Source: Metallosphaera hakonensis JCM 8857 = DSM 7519 (GTDB lineage Archaea > Thermoproteota > Thermoprotei_A > Sulfolobales > Sulfolobaceae). From it: a DNA stretch of 64,000 nt. The notes beneath the pieces were generated by a model. That model searched no databases and was not told the origin of the DNA. It worked only from the letters and a program-made list of their open reading frames with translations. Below, one piece after another: positions 55,358-64,000 of the stretch. The position numbers and the translations under genes are program-made. The stretch spans positions 558,001-622,000 of the forward strand of contig NZ_CP029287.2 of the NCBI RefSeq assembly GCF_003201675.2, written 5' to 3'. Positions within the stretch are counted from its first letter, which is position 1. The number at the start of each line of letters is the position of its first letter.

Positions 55358-56491
55358 TTAGGAGCTCATAAATCTAGAGGCTATTCTCTTAGCATCTTCT
55401 GCGCTAACTTTTCTCCCCGTATCGGCCATCTTCTTAACCTCGTTTAACACTACCTTTAGTTTCTCGTCATCGAGGTATATGCCCTGTTCCTCGAGGATTT
55501 TCCTAAGTCCGTGAATGCCACTGTGTTTCCCTAGAGCCAACCTTCTGAAATTACCAACCTCCTCAGGTGACATAGGCTCATAAGTTAACGGATTTTCTAT
55601 TACACCGTGCACATGGATTCCGGCCTCATGACCAAAGGCATTATCGCCTACCACCGCTTTGAAGAAGGGGATGGGGACACCAGTTAGCTCTGACACTAAT
55701 CTGCTTGTGTCGTACAGGAGCCAAGGTTTAACTCCAATGTCGTAATCCAAGAGCTTTTTAAGGGCCATAACTACTTCCTCCAGTGAAGCGTTCCCGGCCC
55801 TCTCCCCTATACCATTAACAGTGACGTGAACTTGCCTAGCCCCTCCCACAACTCCGGCAATGGAGTTTGCTGTAGCCAGACCGAAGTCGTTGTGACAATG
55901 AACGCTGATAATTCTCCCCGACGACACTGAAACTACTTTCTTGATCAACTCTGTGAACCTAAACGGATGCATTACCCCTACAGTGTCAGGAATATTGATC
56001 CTATCCGCACCTGCCTCCACGGCGGTCTTCACGGCCTGAAGTAGGAAATCCTCCTCAGTCCTTGTCGCGTCTTCTGGGCTATATTCAACAATTAGCCCGT
56101 GGGATTTGGCGTATCTAACTGATTCGTATATTCTGTCTAAAACCTGTTCTCTAGTCATTTTTAGCTTGTATTTTAAATGAACGTCGGAGGTAGCAATAAA
56201 CACGTGAATGCTGGCTAAACCGGCCTCTATTCCCCGGTCAATATCGCCCTTGTTTGCCCTAGCTAGACCTGTAACTTCCACCGAGTCGCCAATTTCCTCA
56301 AGGATCTTCTTAGTTGCAATGAACTCCCCATCTGAAGACGCGGGGAAACCGGCTTCTACAACATCTACGCCCAGCCTCTGTAATTGCCTTGCGATGGCCA
56401 ACTTCTGCTCTATAGTTAAATCTATACCTGGAGCCTGCTCTCCGTCGCGAAGAGTCGTATCAAATATTCTAATTTTCCTAGTGGAGAACAC
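55358..56491 (-). CDS. Isopropylmalate/citramalate/homocitrate synthase family
   Basis: A 377-residue DRE-TIM enzyme: [13 protein letters not shown] (about 10-22), [38 protein letters not shown] (about 199-213), and AGIHVHGV near the end. The C-terminal regulatory LeuA dimer domain is absent. The family makes 2-isopropylmalate, citramalate or homocitrate; the window does not reveal which. Start is GTG; the TTTATA at 44 bases upstream gives a short leader. It may be co-transcribed with mptE above. Confidence 0.85.
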   Translation of the reverse strand: MFSTRKIRIFDTTLRDGEQAPGIDLTIEQKLAIARQLQRLGVDVVEAGFPASSDGEFIATKKILEEIGDSVEVTGLARANKGDIDRGIEAGLASIHVFIATSDVHLKYKLKMTREQVLDRIYESVRYAKSHGLIVEYSPEDATRTEEDFLLQAVKTAVEAGADRINIPDTVGVMHPFRFTELIKKVVSVSSGRIISVHCHNDFGLATANSIAGVVGGARQVHVTVNGIGERAGNASLEEVVMALKKLLDYDIGVKPWLLYDTSRLVSELTGVPIPFFKAVVGDNAFGHEAGIHVHGVIENPLTYEPMSPEEVGNFRRLALGKHSGIHGLRKILEEQGIYLDDEKLKVVLNEVKKMADTGRKVSAEDAKRIASRFMSS

Positions 56492-56528
56492 TCATCCCTC
56501 TACCACATTAATAAACATGGATATATTT

Positions 56529-57134
56529 TTATAAATCTTTCCTAGATATGTCATGTACAATCTCTTTGGCAATCATAAGTTTTCTTCTCTTGAACGAATT
56601 CATGGGCACGTCGGATAAGTAGTATGGCTTAGAGTACCTCCCAATCAATTCAGAATCGAAATCCATAGCGTACATTTTAATGGACTTTGCGCCAAAGTTT
56701 TTAGCTAAGATAAGGGCCCTATCTCCATCCGTGAAGCCTCCGTAAAGCTTTAACCTCCCGAAGGGGCTCACTTGGACAGTGCCCACTAGGTCCTTCATGT
56801 AGTTAATCTTCCAATGAGTTAGAATGTTATCACCGTGTGCATGGACAACGTACAAGGAATCGGGGAAAACTGAAATCCCATCCAGATCACTCACAATGAT
56901 GTCGGGAATTATTCCTAGCTTAACGAGGTAATTTGTTGCCCCGTCAGCAGCAATGATCACATCCTCATTGAACTCCCTTACATTCACGAGTGAAGGGCCA
57001 GCGCCCACGACGGCTACTCTTTTTCCTTCAATCAAACTAACTAGTCTATACTCCAAGTCCTCCTCTATTCTCATGTTGAGTAGGAGCGCGGATAGATAGT
57101 CCAATCTCTTTGAGAAACCGAACTCCCTTCTCAC
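56529..57134 (-). CDS. mptE: 6-hydroxymethylpterin diphosphokinase (MptE-type)
   Basis: A 201-residue protein of the archaeal MptE family: AVVGAGPSLVNV (about 40-51), DGATNYLVKLGIIPDIIVSDLDG (about 64-86) and FGRLKLYGGFTDGDRA. MptE phosphorylates 6-hydroxymethyl-7,8-dihydropterin in the methanopterin/sulfopterin pathway. It is translationally coupled (1-bp overlap) with a 72-aa gene upstream. PTPS and dihydropteroate-synthase-like genes of the same pathway lie nearby on both strands. Confidence 0.9.
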   Translation of the reverse strand: MRREFGFSKRLDYLSALLLNMRIEEDLEYRLVSLIEGKRVAVVGAGPSLVNVREFNEDVIIAADGATNYLVKLGIIPDIIVSDLDGISVFPDSLYVVHAHGDNILTHWKINYMKDLVGTVQVSPFGRLKLYGGFTDGDRALILAKNFGAKSIKMYAMDFDSELIGRYSKPYYLSDVPMNSFKRRKLMIAKEIVHDISRKDL

Positions 57135-57352
57135 TAACTCGTAGAAGTTGATCCATCTGAGCTTATCGTAAAGTATACCGTATCTCCCTCTCTCCTTATT
57201 TCCCTTATCTTGAACTTGCTCCTTATTATGGGAAAGAAGGGACTGTCCTTGGATATTGTGAACAATACCCCCTTGCCTGAAAGGTATTCAAGAGCTTCCA
57301 AGGGATCACTTGAACAATTGAAGTCGTCCAAGTCAATTATGGAATCCATCAA
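57134..57352 (-). CDS. Hypothetical small protein (72 aa)
   Basis: A 72-residue acidic protein starting MMDSIIDLDDFNCSSDP. It is tightly packed between the HEPN-like gene (20-bp overlap) and mptE (1-bp overlap), which favours a real gene. No family recognised. It may be specific to the operon. Confidence 0.55.
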   Translation of the reverse strand: MMDSIIDLDDFNCSSDPLEALEYLSGKGVLFTISKDSPFFPIIRSKFKIREIRREGDTVYFTISSDGSTSTS

Positions 57353-57749
57353 ATATCTCCCTCACCTTATCAAAGAGGTACGTAACTCTCTCCAAGACGG
57401 GTTTAACCTCGGCCTGTCGGGCCAAAACTGATGGTGCCTTTGTGGGCGACTCATTTAGGAAAGTCACTGGGGCCACCTGTCTCCATATGTCCTGGATCTC
57501 CGCAATCACGGCCTTCGTCTCTTGGTTCAGCTCCCTTTTCTCAATCAAGTAGCCTAGGACATCGACTGGGGAGCCTTCCGTGACTAAAACTCCGTAAAGT
57601 GAAAGAAGCGTATATGCAAGGTTATCCAAGGTTTCCTTGGCTCTCACTACGGTGAAGTATAAGTCCCCCTCATTAAAGGCATCAGTTGACTCCTTGAGAG
57701 TACGTGTGGCCCTAAGCAAATACTCTGAGGCGAGTGCACTATTGTTCAA
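57333..57749 (-). CDS. HEPN-like helical protein
   Basis: A 138-residue all-helical protein. The N-terminal EYLLRATRTLKESTDAFNEGD helix, LYFTVVRAKETLDNLAYTLL and the C-terminal KVREIFDGFHN (Arg-x6-His) resemble HEPN domains, where RX4-6H is the RNase motif. It overlaps the NTase-like gene upstream by 4 bp. HEPN-MNT pairs are commonly toxin-antitoxin modules, but here the embedding in a housekeeping operon suggests another or a modified role. Confidence 0.5.
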   Translation of the reverse strand: MNNSALASEYLLRATRTLKESTDAFNEGDLYFTVVRAKETLDNLAYTLLSLYGVLVTEGSPVDVLGYLIEKRELNQETKAVIAEIQDIWRQVAPVTFLNESPTKAPSVLARQAEVKPVLERVTYLFDKVREIFDGFHN

Positions 57750-58174
57750 ATCTCAACTACCTCCCCTTTCTTAATGTTTTTAAGGTCAATTAGTTTTTTC
57801 CCAGCAAAAGTTGCGACTTTCCACTTAACGTCAAGAATGCGATCTGGATCATAAACCACGTAACCTGCGGAGAGGATACTTACACTCACTGGAAAGTTAT
57901 CCTTGATCTCCCTGGGGCTGACTACAATCCCAACTACTGCAGGATCTGACCCCTTATCCAGGACTAACTTCTTAGTCTCATCTCTTTTTCTCATCTTTTT
58001 GTAGAAATAATTGAAGATTTGGCCTCTGGATAGAAAGGAAATCCCATCTACCTCATCTAGAACCAAAAGCATAAGTATGGGCTCTCCTGGTAGAAACGCC
58101 AACCCCCTCAACTTCTCCTGATAATGATCTAATACTAACTCTGAAAGATCTGCGATAAATTTCGAAATGCTCAT
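57746..58174 (-). CDS. NTase-like protein with degenerate active site
   Basis: A 142-residue alpha/beta protein whose middle and C-terminal region (VVGIVVSPREIKDNFPVSVSILSAGYVVYDPDRIL, with about 92-126) resembles the end of minimal nucleotidyltransferases. The GSxxxG and DxD catalytic motifs of MNT are not seen; the corresponding part reads ILMLLVLDEVDGISF. It is coupled to the HEPN-like gene (4-bp overlap). The assignment is tentative. Confidence 0.4.
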   Translation of the reverse strand: MSISKFIADLSELVLDHYQEKLRGLAFLPGEPILMLLVLDEVDGISFLSRGQIFNYFYKKMRKRDETKKLVLDKGSDPAVVGIVVSPREIKDNFPVSVSILSAGYVVYDPDRILDVKWKVATFAGKKLIDLKNIKKGEVVEI

Positions 58175-58206
58175 GTTTAAAGCCTTAGAGAAACTGAATT
58201 AAATTT

Positions 58207-58692
58207 ATGGATTACTGGCTTCAACGATACCAGTCTGAAAAACCGTCTATGAAAGTAGAGATTATTGACATGGATATCCCCTGTAATACAACATGCCTTG
58301 AAAGCACGGAATTTAAGTCCCTTCTTGAGAACGAAGCGTTCAGGTCAAGAATGGAGGTCATTGATAGTCTTTTCGAGTTGATTAAAGATCAAGTTAGGAC
58401 GCTGAGGAGGGAGATAAGCCAGCGAGTTCAGAATCAGAACGTTAATATTGACGAGCTTACGTTCACCATTTTCAGGTTGGTCGAGTACGGTGGGAATACG
58501 TCATTAGGTGAGAAATTGACATTTAACGATAAAGTAATTGCCACGGGTTCATTTCGTGAGCTCGTAGATATAAATAAGTCCATTGAAAAAATGAGATCCG
58601 ATCAGGATATCAGATCCATATGCGACGAAATAAGATATTTAATTGAAGCCTTGTGGGAACACTTTAACAAGAATATGGTGAAGGTTCAGTGA
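58207..58692 (+). CDS. Hypothetical protein (161 aa)
   Basis: A 161-residue soluble, mostly helical protein, starting [19 protein letters not shown]. Two Cys near the N terminus (PCNTTC, about 25-30) may be structural. No family recognised. It overlaps the start of the PTPS gene by 4 bp, so it is translationally coupled to a pterin enzyme, which is the only functional clue. Confidence 0.6.
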   Translation: MDYWLQRYQSEKPSMKVEIIDMDIPCNTTCLESTEFKSLLENEAFRSRMEVIDSLFELIKDQVRTLRREISQRVQNQNVNIDELTFTIFRLVEYGGNTSLGEKLTFNDKVIATGSFRELVDINKSIEKMRSDQDIRSICDEIRYLIEALWEHFNKNMVKVQ

Positions 58693-59105
58693 AAGTGAAA
58701 GTCGGTATTGAGGGTTTCACAATTGATTCGGCCCATTACACTCTTTCCTCTCCAAAGGACAATCAACTTCATGGCCACACATACACAGTTACCGTAGAGG
58801 TTGAGGGGACAGTAAACGAAGAGAATGGATTCGTGATTGATTTCAATAAACTAAGGGATATAGTGAGAGATGCAGTAATGTCTTGGGATCACAAGTTTAT
58901 AGTGCCTAGGAAAGACTTAGAGGAGATCAGGTTTGTGTCGCCGTTCAAGGTTGATGTGAGAGTTATTGATGCGCCCTACCCAACCGTAGAGTACATAGGG
59001 ATAGAAATCGCGAAACATATTTTCAGCAGGGTTGGTGAAGGATTTAGGGTTTCGGTTAAGATATATGAGGGAAAGGACTCCTATACCATAGTGGAGTATC
59101 CGTAA
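58689..59105 (+). CDS. 6-pyruvoyl-tetrahydropterin synthase family protein
   Basis: A 138-residue PTPS/QueD-fold enzyme. Zinc ligands: His in IDSAHYT (about 15-17) and HGHTY (about 29-33). The Cys that is catalytic in classical PTPS (usually CxxxHGH) is not present: the stretch is [11 protein letters not shown], as in PTPS-III/VI-type variants that cleave the side chain of dihydroneopterin triphosphate. In this cluster it would supply 6-hydroxymethyl-dihydropterin for MptE. Start is GTG, overlapping the 161-aa gene by 4 bp. Confidence 0.85.
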   Translation: MKVKVGIEGFTIDSAHYTLSSPKDNQLHGHTYTVTVEVEGTVNEENGFVIDFNKLRDIVRDAVMSWDHKFIVPRKDLEEIRFVSPFKVDVRVIDAPYPTVEYIGIEIAKHIFSRVGEGFRVSVKIYEGKDSYTIVEYP

Positions 59106-59288
59106 CATCCTTAACCAATTCCACGTCTTAGCTTTTTACATTGATTACTGAGTAGGTATATAAATGGCCAAATAAGATGGCCGTAGGAAAGATGAAGCTA
59201 GTTGAGCTCCTAAAGATTAGAAAGGAAATCGTGTACCTTTTGTTAGAAGATCAAATCTCTTAACTACTCCACAATGTCTTGTAGGGTT

Positions 59289-59684
59289 TCAGTCCACTAT
59301 CATTCTCAGTCCCACTTGATCTACCTTAATACATGAATCGCATTTCGCCCGAAGCGAAAGCGTTCCTTCCTCAGTCTTTAAGCATGCATCCTCCCCTCTA
59401 TCCACTTTGGACATGAAATCTAGAATATCACTATCACAAGGGCCCTCATCTATCTTAAAGTATCCGTCATATTCCCCTCTCCATACTGCTTTGTGACCAT
59501 GAAAAACTACAATCCCACCATAGAGAAGCGGATAGCATAGGAGTGGTTCTTCACATGAAGAGAGTAGCATGGTCTCACGAATTCTCCTGATCTGATCCCC
59601 TTCATCCGTAAGTGGGTAATGGGCTATGGCTATCCTGTAACCTTCGCTATTGAGGACCGTGACTCTCGGTGCTACTACTCTCAT
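59289..59684 (-). CDS. Hypothetical protein (131 aa) with CxxC
   Basis: A 131-residue protein with several Cys (SSCEEPLLCYP, GEDACLK, AKCDSCIK) possibly binding a metal. The frame overlaps the end of the upstream DHPS-like gene by 38 bp and is thus probably co-expressed. No family recognised. Confidence 0.6.
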   Translation of the reverse strand: MRVVAPRVTVLNSEGYRIAIAHYPLTDEGDQIRRIRETMLLSSCEEPLLCYPLLYGGIVVFHGHKAVWRGEYDGYFKIDEGPCDSDILDFMSKVDRGEDACLKTEEGTLSLRAKCDSCIKVDQVGLRMIVD

Positions 59685-61161
59685 CTCCTAGCCTCCTGAT
59701 GAGTGGTTCGTCCTGAACGTAGTTCTTATCGAGGAGAGAAGCGATTTCTGCCTTAGCTAGTTCATAACCTATGTAGAGGGCATGATCCAACGAGATTTCC
59801 CCGATCTCCCTTAGAAGCGTTCTTCCCACAGAAAGGCCGTCATCTCCTTCAACTGCCACTTCTCTCTTTCCAGTGAAAGACGCAACAATTTTCCTTCGGT
59901 CCAATACTATATGTATGAAGCCAGCCCTATCCATAACAGGGTCTTCCCTTTTGGCCTTAATTCTTGGCTTACTATCAGGTGATAAAACAGCCCTTTTCTT
60001 GTCTTTAATGATGAGGAGATCCACTCCCAAATCTTTGGGCACTTTACCTTGAGCCATAGCCACAGTTGTCATCTTAGTTGCCTCCCGCAATTCCCAAGAA
60101 CTCCACCTAGTTTTACCTTTTTCCATGGTCAAGAAAATGGATATCCCTATCTCAGATCCCATCACTGCAAGGAGAGAATTTACTCCGTGACTGTCAGCGT
60201 CGATAAGCTCTGTGGCGTTTAGCGTTCCCATTAGTAAAGGTACGTCTGGTAACCTCTTACTTAACTCTATGTAGTCCATTATGCTTGAGCTGAATCCCAT
60301 TAAAGGCGGTGAAAGAACCGGATCAGCTATAAGTTTCTTGAATCCCATTCTTCTGGCCTTTTCAACCAAGGCGATAGTCGTCTCAGCTCTATTCTCAACG
60401 GAAAAAGGAGCAACCACAAACCCGCTTTCCTTAATCTCCTGGAGTTCCTCCACGTTAAGTTCGTTCAAATTGAAAACCAGACTAGCTCCGTTTCTCACTC
60501 CTTCCTTTAAGACCCTTGACGAGTCGCTGTCTATCCCTACAACGTCGACCAGGTCTCTTACCTTTTTCACCCGTCTTCTCACCTCGTCCAGGTCGTTGAA
60601 GCCTACGGGAAATCCAACTACGTAACCGTCAGTTGTTTTACTTGTCCTCTCTATCTCCTCTACCCATTTCTCAAGGGATGATGAGGGGTCCAACTCCACT
60701 AAGATCCTAAACGGGGGAGGCCTCACCGGCACCTTGAACCCAATATCGAACGAATAGCTTGCCTTGTCTTCGATTTCCTTCAGTATTCTTTCTATATTAT
60801 TCAACGCCGATTTGCTCAACACCAGGTCTGCCGGATAAATTGTTGATAACTCAACTCCCCTCCTTAAAGCATCTATCACGAGGCCTATATCCCACGCGTT
60901 CTCTGTTCCCTTAAAGACCTTTACCTTTAACTCATTCTCTAAAATTTTTGCATCTCCGTAAACTAATCCAGGCAAAATTACGTAATCGTAACCTGAGATC
61001 TCGTCCTTCCTGTCCTTAAGTTTCTCGAGAATGTACCTCATGCTCATAAGGGAAGCAATTGGGTAATCCAAGGACAGGATATAGATCTCGTCCTTGAGCC
61101 CTTTTACTGCCTCCTCAAGGATTGGGCGAGCTAACTTGCCAGTTAGTAGTAGTACTTTCAT
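59647..61161 (-). CDS. Dihydropteroate synthase-like protein (archaeal)
   Basis: A 504-residue protein from ATG 61161 (MKVLLLTGKLARPILEEAV); the frame is open 33 codons further up, but this is weak. N-terminal domain plus TIM barrel: PVRPPPFRILVELDPSS, ADPVLSPPLMGFSSS, MGTLNATELIDADSHGVNSLL. This is the archaeal dihydropteroate synthase-related family (TIGR00284-type), linked to the step that joins the pterin diphosphate to a ribosyl-aminobenzene-type acceptor in methanopterin-like synthesis. It makes a pathway with the PTPS and MptE genes nearby. Confidence 0.8.
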   Translation of the reverse strand: MKVLLLTGKLARPILEEAVKGLKDEIYILSLDYPIASLMSMRYILEKLKDRKDEISGYDYVILPGLVYGDAKILENELKVKVFKGTENAWDIGLVIDALRRGVELSTIYPADLVLSKSALNNIERILKEIEDKASYSFDIGFKVPVRPPPFRILVELDPSSSLEKWVEEIERTSKTTDGYVVGFPVGFNDLDEVRRRVKKVRDLVDVVGIDSDSSRVLKEGVRNGASLVFNLNELNVEELQEIKESGFVVAPFSVENRAETTIALVEKARRMGFKKLIADPVLSPPLMGFSSSIMDYIELSKRLPDVPLLMGTLNATELIDADSHGVNSLLAVMGSEIGISIFLTMEKGKTRWSSWELREATKMTTVAMAQGKVPKDLGVDLLIIKDKKRAVLSPDSKPRIKAKREDPVMDRAGFIHIVLDRRKIVASFTGKREVAVEGDDGLSVGRTLLREIGEISLDHALYIGYELAKAEIASLLDKNYVQDEPLIRRLGDESSSTESHGPQ

Positions 61162-61531
61162 GATACTGAGTTTTAAGATGGAATCATGGGTTAATATAAA
61201 TGAGATTAAGGGCTTGGAGTTGATTGGGGGTATATTGAATAGTTGTACTATTATCTGCACTTGTCAAGTTAAATTGATATTAAACGTTGCAGTCTGAATT
61301 CCTTGAGCCTCAGAAAGCTCTTATTTCCTTTATTACTAATAAAATAATAAAACTAATCAATAACCCATGGGTCATCTTTACTTTTCCCCAAACTTCCGTT
61401 ATCCCTAGGGTTTAGGTATGGTATAGAGTTTAAATCTCCTTTTGACGGTCTGCTGTTTTTCTTGTTTTTACAAGATAAAATTAAACACTATTAAAGACAA
61501 CGTTTAATATTATGAAGGCTAAACCGAAATT

Positions 61532-62503
61532 ATGAGTCTCATTCCTAGATCAATTAATATTAATCCTGGCGAGAAGTTTGATACCATAATTGTGGGCTTA
61601 GGCCCGGCTGCATACAGTGCAGCCCTGTACGCAGCAAGATATATGCTCAAAACCCTAGTGATAGGTGAAACTCCAGGCGGTCAATTAACTGAGGCTGGGG
61701 AAGTAGACGACTATCTTGGTTTAATTGGGGTTCAGGCATCCGAAATGATAAAGTTGTTTAACTCTCATGTGGAGAAATACAAAGTCCCTATCTTAATGGA
61801 TAGAGTAGAGTCCTTTAAGCAGGAGGGAGAGGACTACGTAGTCAAAACTAAAAGAAAAGGTGAGTTTAAGGCCTCCACTGTAATTGTGGCTGTGGGGACT
61901 AAGAGAAGAAAGCTCAATGTCCCAGGGGAAAACGAGTTCTTGGGACGTGGAGTCTCATATTGCTCGGTGTGTGACGCGCCCTTGTTCAAAAACAGGCCTG
62001 TAGTGGTAGTCGGTGGAGGTAACTCTGCACTGGATGGTGCTGAGCTTTTGAGCAGATACGCCACTAAGGTGTACCTAGTGCATAGAAGAGAGGAGTTTAG
62101 AGCTCAACCAATAATTGTGAAACTTGTAAAGGAAAAGCAGAATGTTGAAATGATTCTTAATTCAACTGTTAAGGAAATAAAGGGGGACAAGCTTGTAAGA
62201 AAAGTAGTGGTTCAAAATCTTAAAACTGGAGAGGTTAGGGAAATAGACGCCAATGGAATATTCGTGGAAATAGGCTTTGAACCTCCCACAGAATTTGCTA
62301 AAGTTAATGGGCTTGAGGTAGATGAACAGGGGTATATAAAAGTGGATGAGTGGACTAGGACCAATTTACCTGGAGTCTTCGCTGCAGGCGATTGCACCGG
62401 CACATGGATCGGATTCAGGCAAGTTGCGACATCAACTGCCATGGGTGCTGTAGCTGCGCACGCAGCATACAACTATCTAAATGAAAGGAAAGGTAAAATA
62501 TAA
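61532..62503 (+). CDS. trxB: Thioredoxin reductase (TrxB-like)
   Basis: A 323-residue flavoprotein disulfide reductase: FAD motif [13 protein letters not shown] (about 22-34), redox-active CSVC (144-147), second nucleotide-binding [15 protein letters not shown], and the C-terminal FAD block [18 protein letters not shown]. It reduces thioredoxin or other protein disulfides. TTTAATA about 28 bases before ATG gives a leaderless start. The stop and the FBPase-like start share one base (TAATG), so they form an operon. Confidence 0.95.
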   Translation: MSLIPRSININPGEKFDTIIVGLGPAAYSAALYAARYMLKTLVIGETPGGQLTEAGEVDDYLGLIGVQASEMIKLFNSHVEKYKVPILMDRVESFKQEGEDYVVKTKRKGEFKASTVIVAVGTKRRKLNVPGENEFLGRGVSYCSVCDAPLFKNRPVVVVGGGNSALDGAELLSRYATKVYLVHRREEFRAQPIIVKLVKEKQNVEMILNSTVKEIKGDKLVRKVVVQNLKTGEVREIDANGIFVEIGFEPPTEFAKVNGLEVDEQGYIKVDEWTRTNLPGVFAAGDCTGTWIGFRQVATSTAMGAVAAHAAYNYLNERKGKI

Positions 62504-63291
62504 TGAGATCGATTCTCGAGAAAATTTCCGAAGAGGCTACAAAATACCTTAGAGAACTTAGTGGAAGAGAAGGGTTAGATAGGGTTTTAGGGACTCACGG
62601 AGACGATACGACCAAAGTGATTGATAGACTGGCGGAGGATTTTATCCTTGAGCGCCTGAATTCTACTGGTTATAAAATAAACTATATAACCGAAGAAACT
62701 GGTACAATCGATAAGGAAGGAGCAGAATACGTTGCAGTGATTGATCCTCTTGATGGGAGTACTAATTTCTTAAATGGGATCACGTGGGCTTCAATATCCA
62801 TAGCCTTGTTTTCCTCGACTGGATCTCCCATTGCAGGTATAGTGGGTGAGATATTTACAGGAAAGACCTATTCATACGATGAAACTGGGGCTTACGTTAA
62901 TGGAGTGAAACTTCAAGTATTACCTACACCTAAACAGAGGATAGTCCTTCCATATTTTGATAAAAATAGGCTTAGAGAGATATCCCAAATCCTATCTTCG
63001 ATAGATGGAGGTTATAAGATGAGGAATCTCGGTGCAGCGTCCCTAGATATGCTTCTAGTTTGCACTGGGAGAGCATACCTCTTCATTGATGTGAGAAATA
63101 AATTAAGAAATGTCGACATAGCCTCGTCCATGAATTTCTGTGAGAAAATGAACGTTCATCCCTTTAGCCTAGAAGGAAGCAAGCTAAATATAGACCTTAA
63201 AAAGGTGTCTGTTATCAAGGACGTTCTTGTAACTGCTGACCTTTCCCTCTCTCAGAGGATCTTATCAGCGTGGAAGGCTTCACCTTCTTAA
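62503..63291 (+). CDS. Inositol monophosphatase/archaeal FBPase family
   Basis: A 262-residue Mg-dependent phosphatase: EETGT (64-68), DPLDGSTNF (81-89), and [21 protein letters not shown] with the third metal-binding Asp-like region (VDIASSM). In archaea such proteins hydrolyse inositol-1-phosphate and fructose-1,6-bisphosphate. It is directly coupled to trxB. The end overlaps the convergent AAA gene by 77 bp, longer than usual for the window. Confidence 0.88.
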   Translation: MRSILEKISEEATKYLRELSGREGLDRVLGTHGDDTTKVIDRLAEDFILERLNSTGYKINYITEETGTIDKEGAEYVAVIDPLDGSTNFLNGITWASISIALFSSTGSPIAGIVGEIFTGKTYSYDETGAYVNGVKLQVLPTPKQRIVLPYFDKNRLREISQILSSIDGGYKMRNLGAASLDMLLVCTGRAYLFIDVRNKLRNVDIASSMNFCEKMNVHPFSLEGSKLNIDLKKVSVIKDVLVTADLSLSQRILSAWKASPS

Positions 63292-64000
63292 GGGACTCTA
63301 GAATATCCTCTCTCTGCAACTTTCTGTCGGTCTTACCTTTTATTACATCCTTCAATACCCTTATTTTAGCCTCTCTAGCCACGGCGGCCAAGTCAGCACC
63401 CGAATAGTTCTCTGTCATTTCAGCTATCTCCCTGCAACCTATCTCTTGGCAGTTCTCTGGGCCCACGTACTTTTGTAATATGTCTAATCTCTCCTCAACA
63501 TTTGGAAGTCCCATCTTCACCACAATATCGAACCTGCCTGGCCTCAAGAGAGCTGGATCTATTACCTTTATTCTGTTGGTCGTCCCTATAACTACCACTT
63601 CCTTTAAGTTTCTAATACCGTCCATCTCGGTGAGCAATTGGTTTACGATCTTAGATGACTCGGTGTTTCCCCTTTGAGTTCTTTTAGAGGCTATGGCATC
63701 GAGTTCGTCTAAGAGAATGATTGAGGGTCTGTTCTCTCTAGCTCTATTGAACACTTCCTTTATAGTTGCCACTGCTCCCTCGTAACCCTTATACATTATC
63801 TCAGCCACGCTCACCGTAATTAATTTCACATCCAACGTTCTAGCCAAGGCCTTCGCCATCATGGTTTTTCCCACACCCGGTGGACCATAAAGGAGTAAGC
63901 CCCTAATGGGTGGAACTTTCATCTGCTCCATGAGCTTAGCATACTTAAGTTGAAGTTCAAGAAGTTCCCTGAGTTCTTGTTTAACCTTGTCATATCCACC
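63215..64000 (-). CDS. CDC48-type AAA ATPase, N-terminal part beyond window
   Basis: The C-terminal 260 residues or so of an AAA protein, entering from the right edge at [20 protein letters not shown]. Walker A is GPPGVGKT, Walker B is [10 protein letters not shown], the sensor-1 Asn is in GTTNR, the Arg fingers in [10 protein letters not shown], and the C-terminal helix bundle follows with [12 protein letters not shown]. It resembles the D2 domain of CDC48/VAT-like unfoldases. The N-terminal and any first AAA domain are not in the window. Confidence 0.88.
   Translation of the reverse strand, partial: GGYDKVKQELRELLELQLKYAKLMEQMKVPPIRGLLLYGPPGVGKTMMAKALARTLDVKLITVSVAEIMYKGYEGAVATIKEVFNRARENRPSIILLDELDAIASKRTQRGNTESSKIVNQLLTEMDGIRNLKEVVVIGTTNRIKVIDPALLRPGRFDIVVKMGLPNVEERLDILQKYVGPENCQEIGCREIAEMTENYSGADLAAVAREAKIRVLKDVIKGKTDRKLQREDILESLKKVKPSTLIRSSERGKGQQLQERP

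Noticed and set aside
59177-59263. 28-codon ORF MAVGKMKLVELLK... downstream of the PTPS gene
   Set aside because: No promoter at the expected distance and no similarity; too short to support on its own.
61162-61260. 33-codon N-terminal extension of the DHPS-like ORF
   Set aside because: Low-complexity, hydrophobic and without family similarity; MKVLLLTGKL at 61161 is the natural start.

Overview
The window looks like a chromosomal segment from a thermoacidophilic crenarchaeon of the Sulfolobales, most likely the Metallosphaera / Acidianus / Sulfuracidifex group. The reasons are: many genes have a TATA-like box about 25-30 bp upstream of the start codon (leaderless style); the coding sequences are rich in AGG/AGA and ATA codons; and the content is archaeal (aRF1, archaeal CoA-synthesis enzymes, MptE-type pterin enzymes, standalone ThiN, glyceraldehyde/CO-dehydrogenase-type Mo hydroxylase, a Fox/Dox-like heme-copper oxidase, M1 aminopeptidase). 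There is no rRNA operon, CRISPR array or recognisable origin. One tRNA, tRNA-Leu(GAG), is present.

Layout. 0-9 kb: a tatA-tatA-tatC operon, a predicted HTH regulator, a GT2 glycosyltransferase, an SDR oxidoreductase and a YyaL-type thioredoxin-fold protein. 9-13 kb: a surface protein, an ATPase-like protein with a lost P-loop, and two candidate guide RNAs. 13-20 kb: the Mo-hydroxylase large subunit, an orphan SelD-like protein, rhodanese, a PRTase and aRF1. The aRF1 gene appears to need a +1 frameshift at CUU UGA C. 20-33 kb: tRNA-Leu, an RNA methyltransferase, aminopeptidase, LeuRS, a radical SAM/SPASM protein, a SelW-like protein, a heme-copper oxidase subunit I and a NapH-like membrane polyferredoxin. 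33-45 kb: crotonase, an ABC exporter with a divergent PadR regulator, ThiN, a Trm5-like protein, a degenerate amidohydrolase, SIS, TusA-like and SUMT proteins, a YHS microprotein, and the Mo-hydroxylase FAD and 2Fe-2S subunits with MocA. Two copies of a ~156-bp MITE-like element sit in this part. 45-50 kb: a 778-codon FAD/4Fe-4S dehydrogenase gene split by a 1372-bp insertion sequence with a clean 6-bp target duplication, then the CoA genes (pantoate kinase, phosphopantothenate synthetase, PanB). 51-56 kb: a second ABC exporter, a RAM-domain protein, two ribbon-helix-helix proteins, a metallo-beta-lactamase-fold protein and an isopropylmalate/citramalate/homocitrate synthase. 56-64 kb: a pterin region (MptE, PTPS, dihydropteroate-synthase-like) containing a NTase-like/HEPN-like pair, then thioredoxin reductase, an FBPase/IMPase and a partial AAA ATPase.

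How the genes fit together. Mo-hydroxylase subunits, the MCD cofactor enzyme MocA, an orphan SelD-like protein and a TusA/SirA-like protein lie in one 30-kb span and may serve one hydroxylase. Three enzymes of archaeal CoA synthesis are contiguous. Three pterin genes point to tetrahydromethanopterin-like (sulfopterin) synthesis. The polyferredoxin and oxidase subunit I look like an electron-transfer pair.

The most striking single observation is the start of the aRF1 gene: a three-codon ORF, AUG AGU CUU, followed by UGA C, with the conserved release-factor N terminus resuming in the +1 frame. This is the arrangement used for autoregulation by bacterial RF2.
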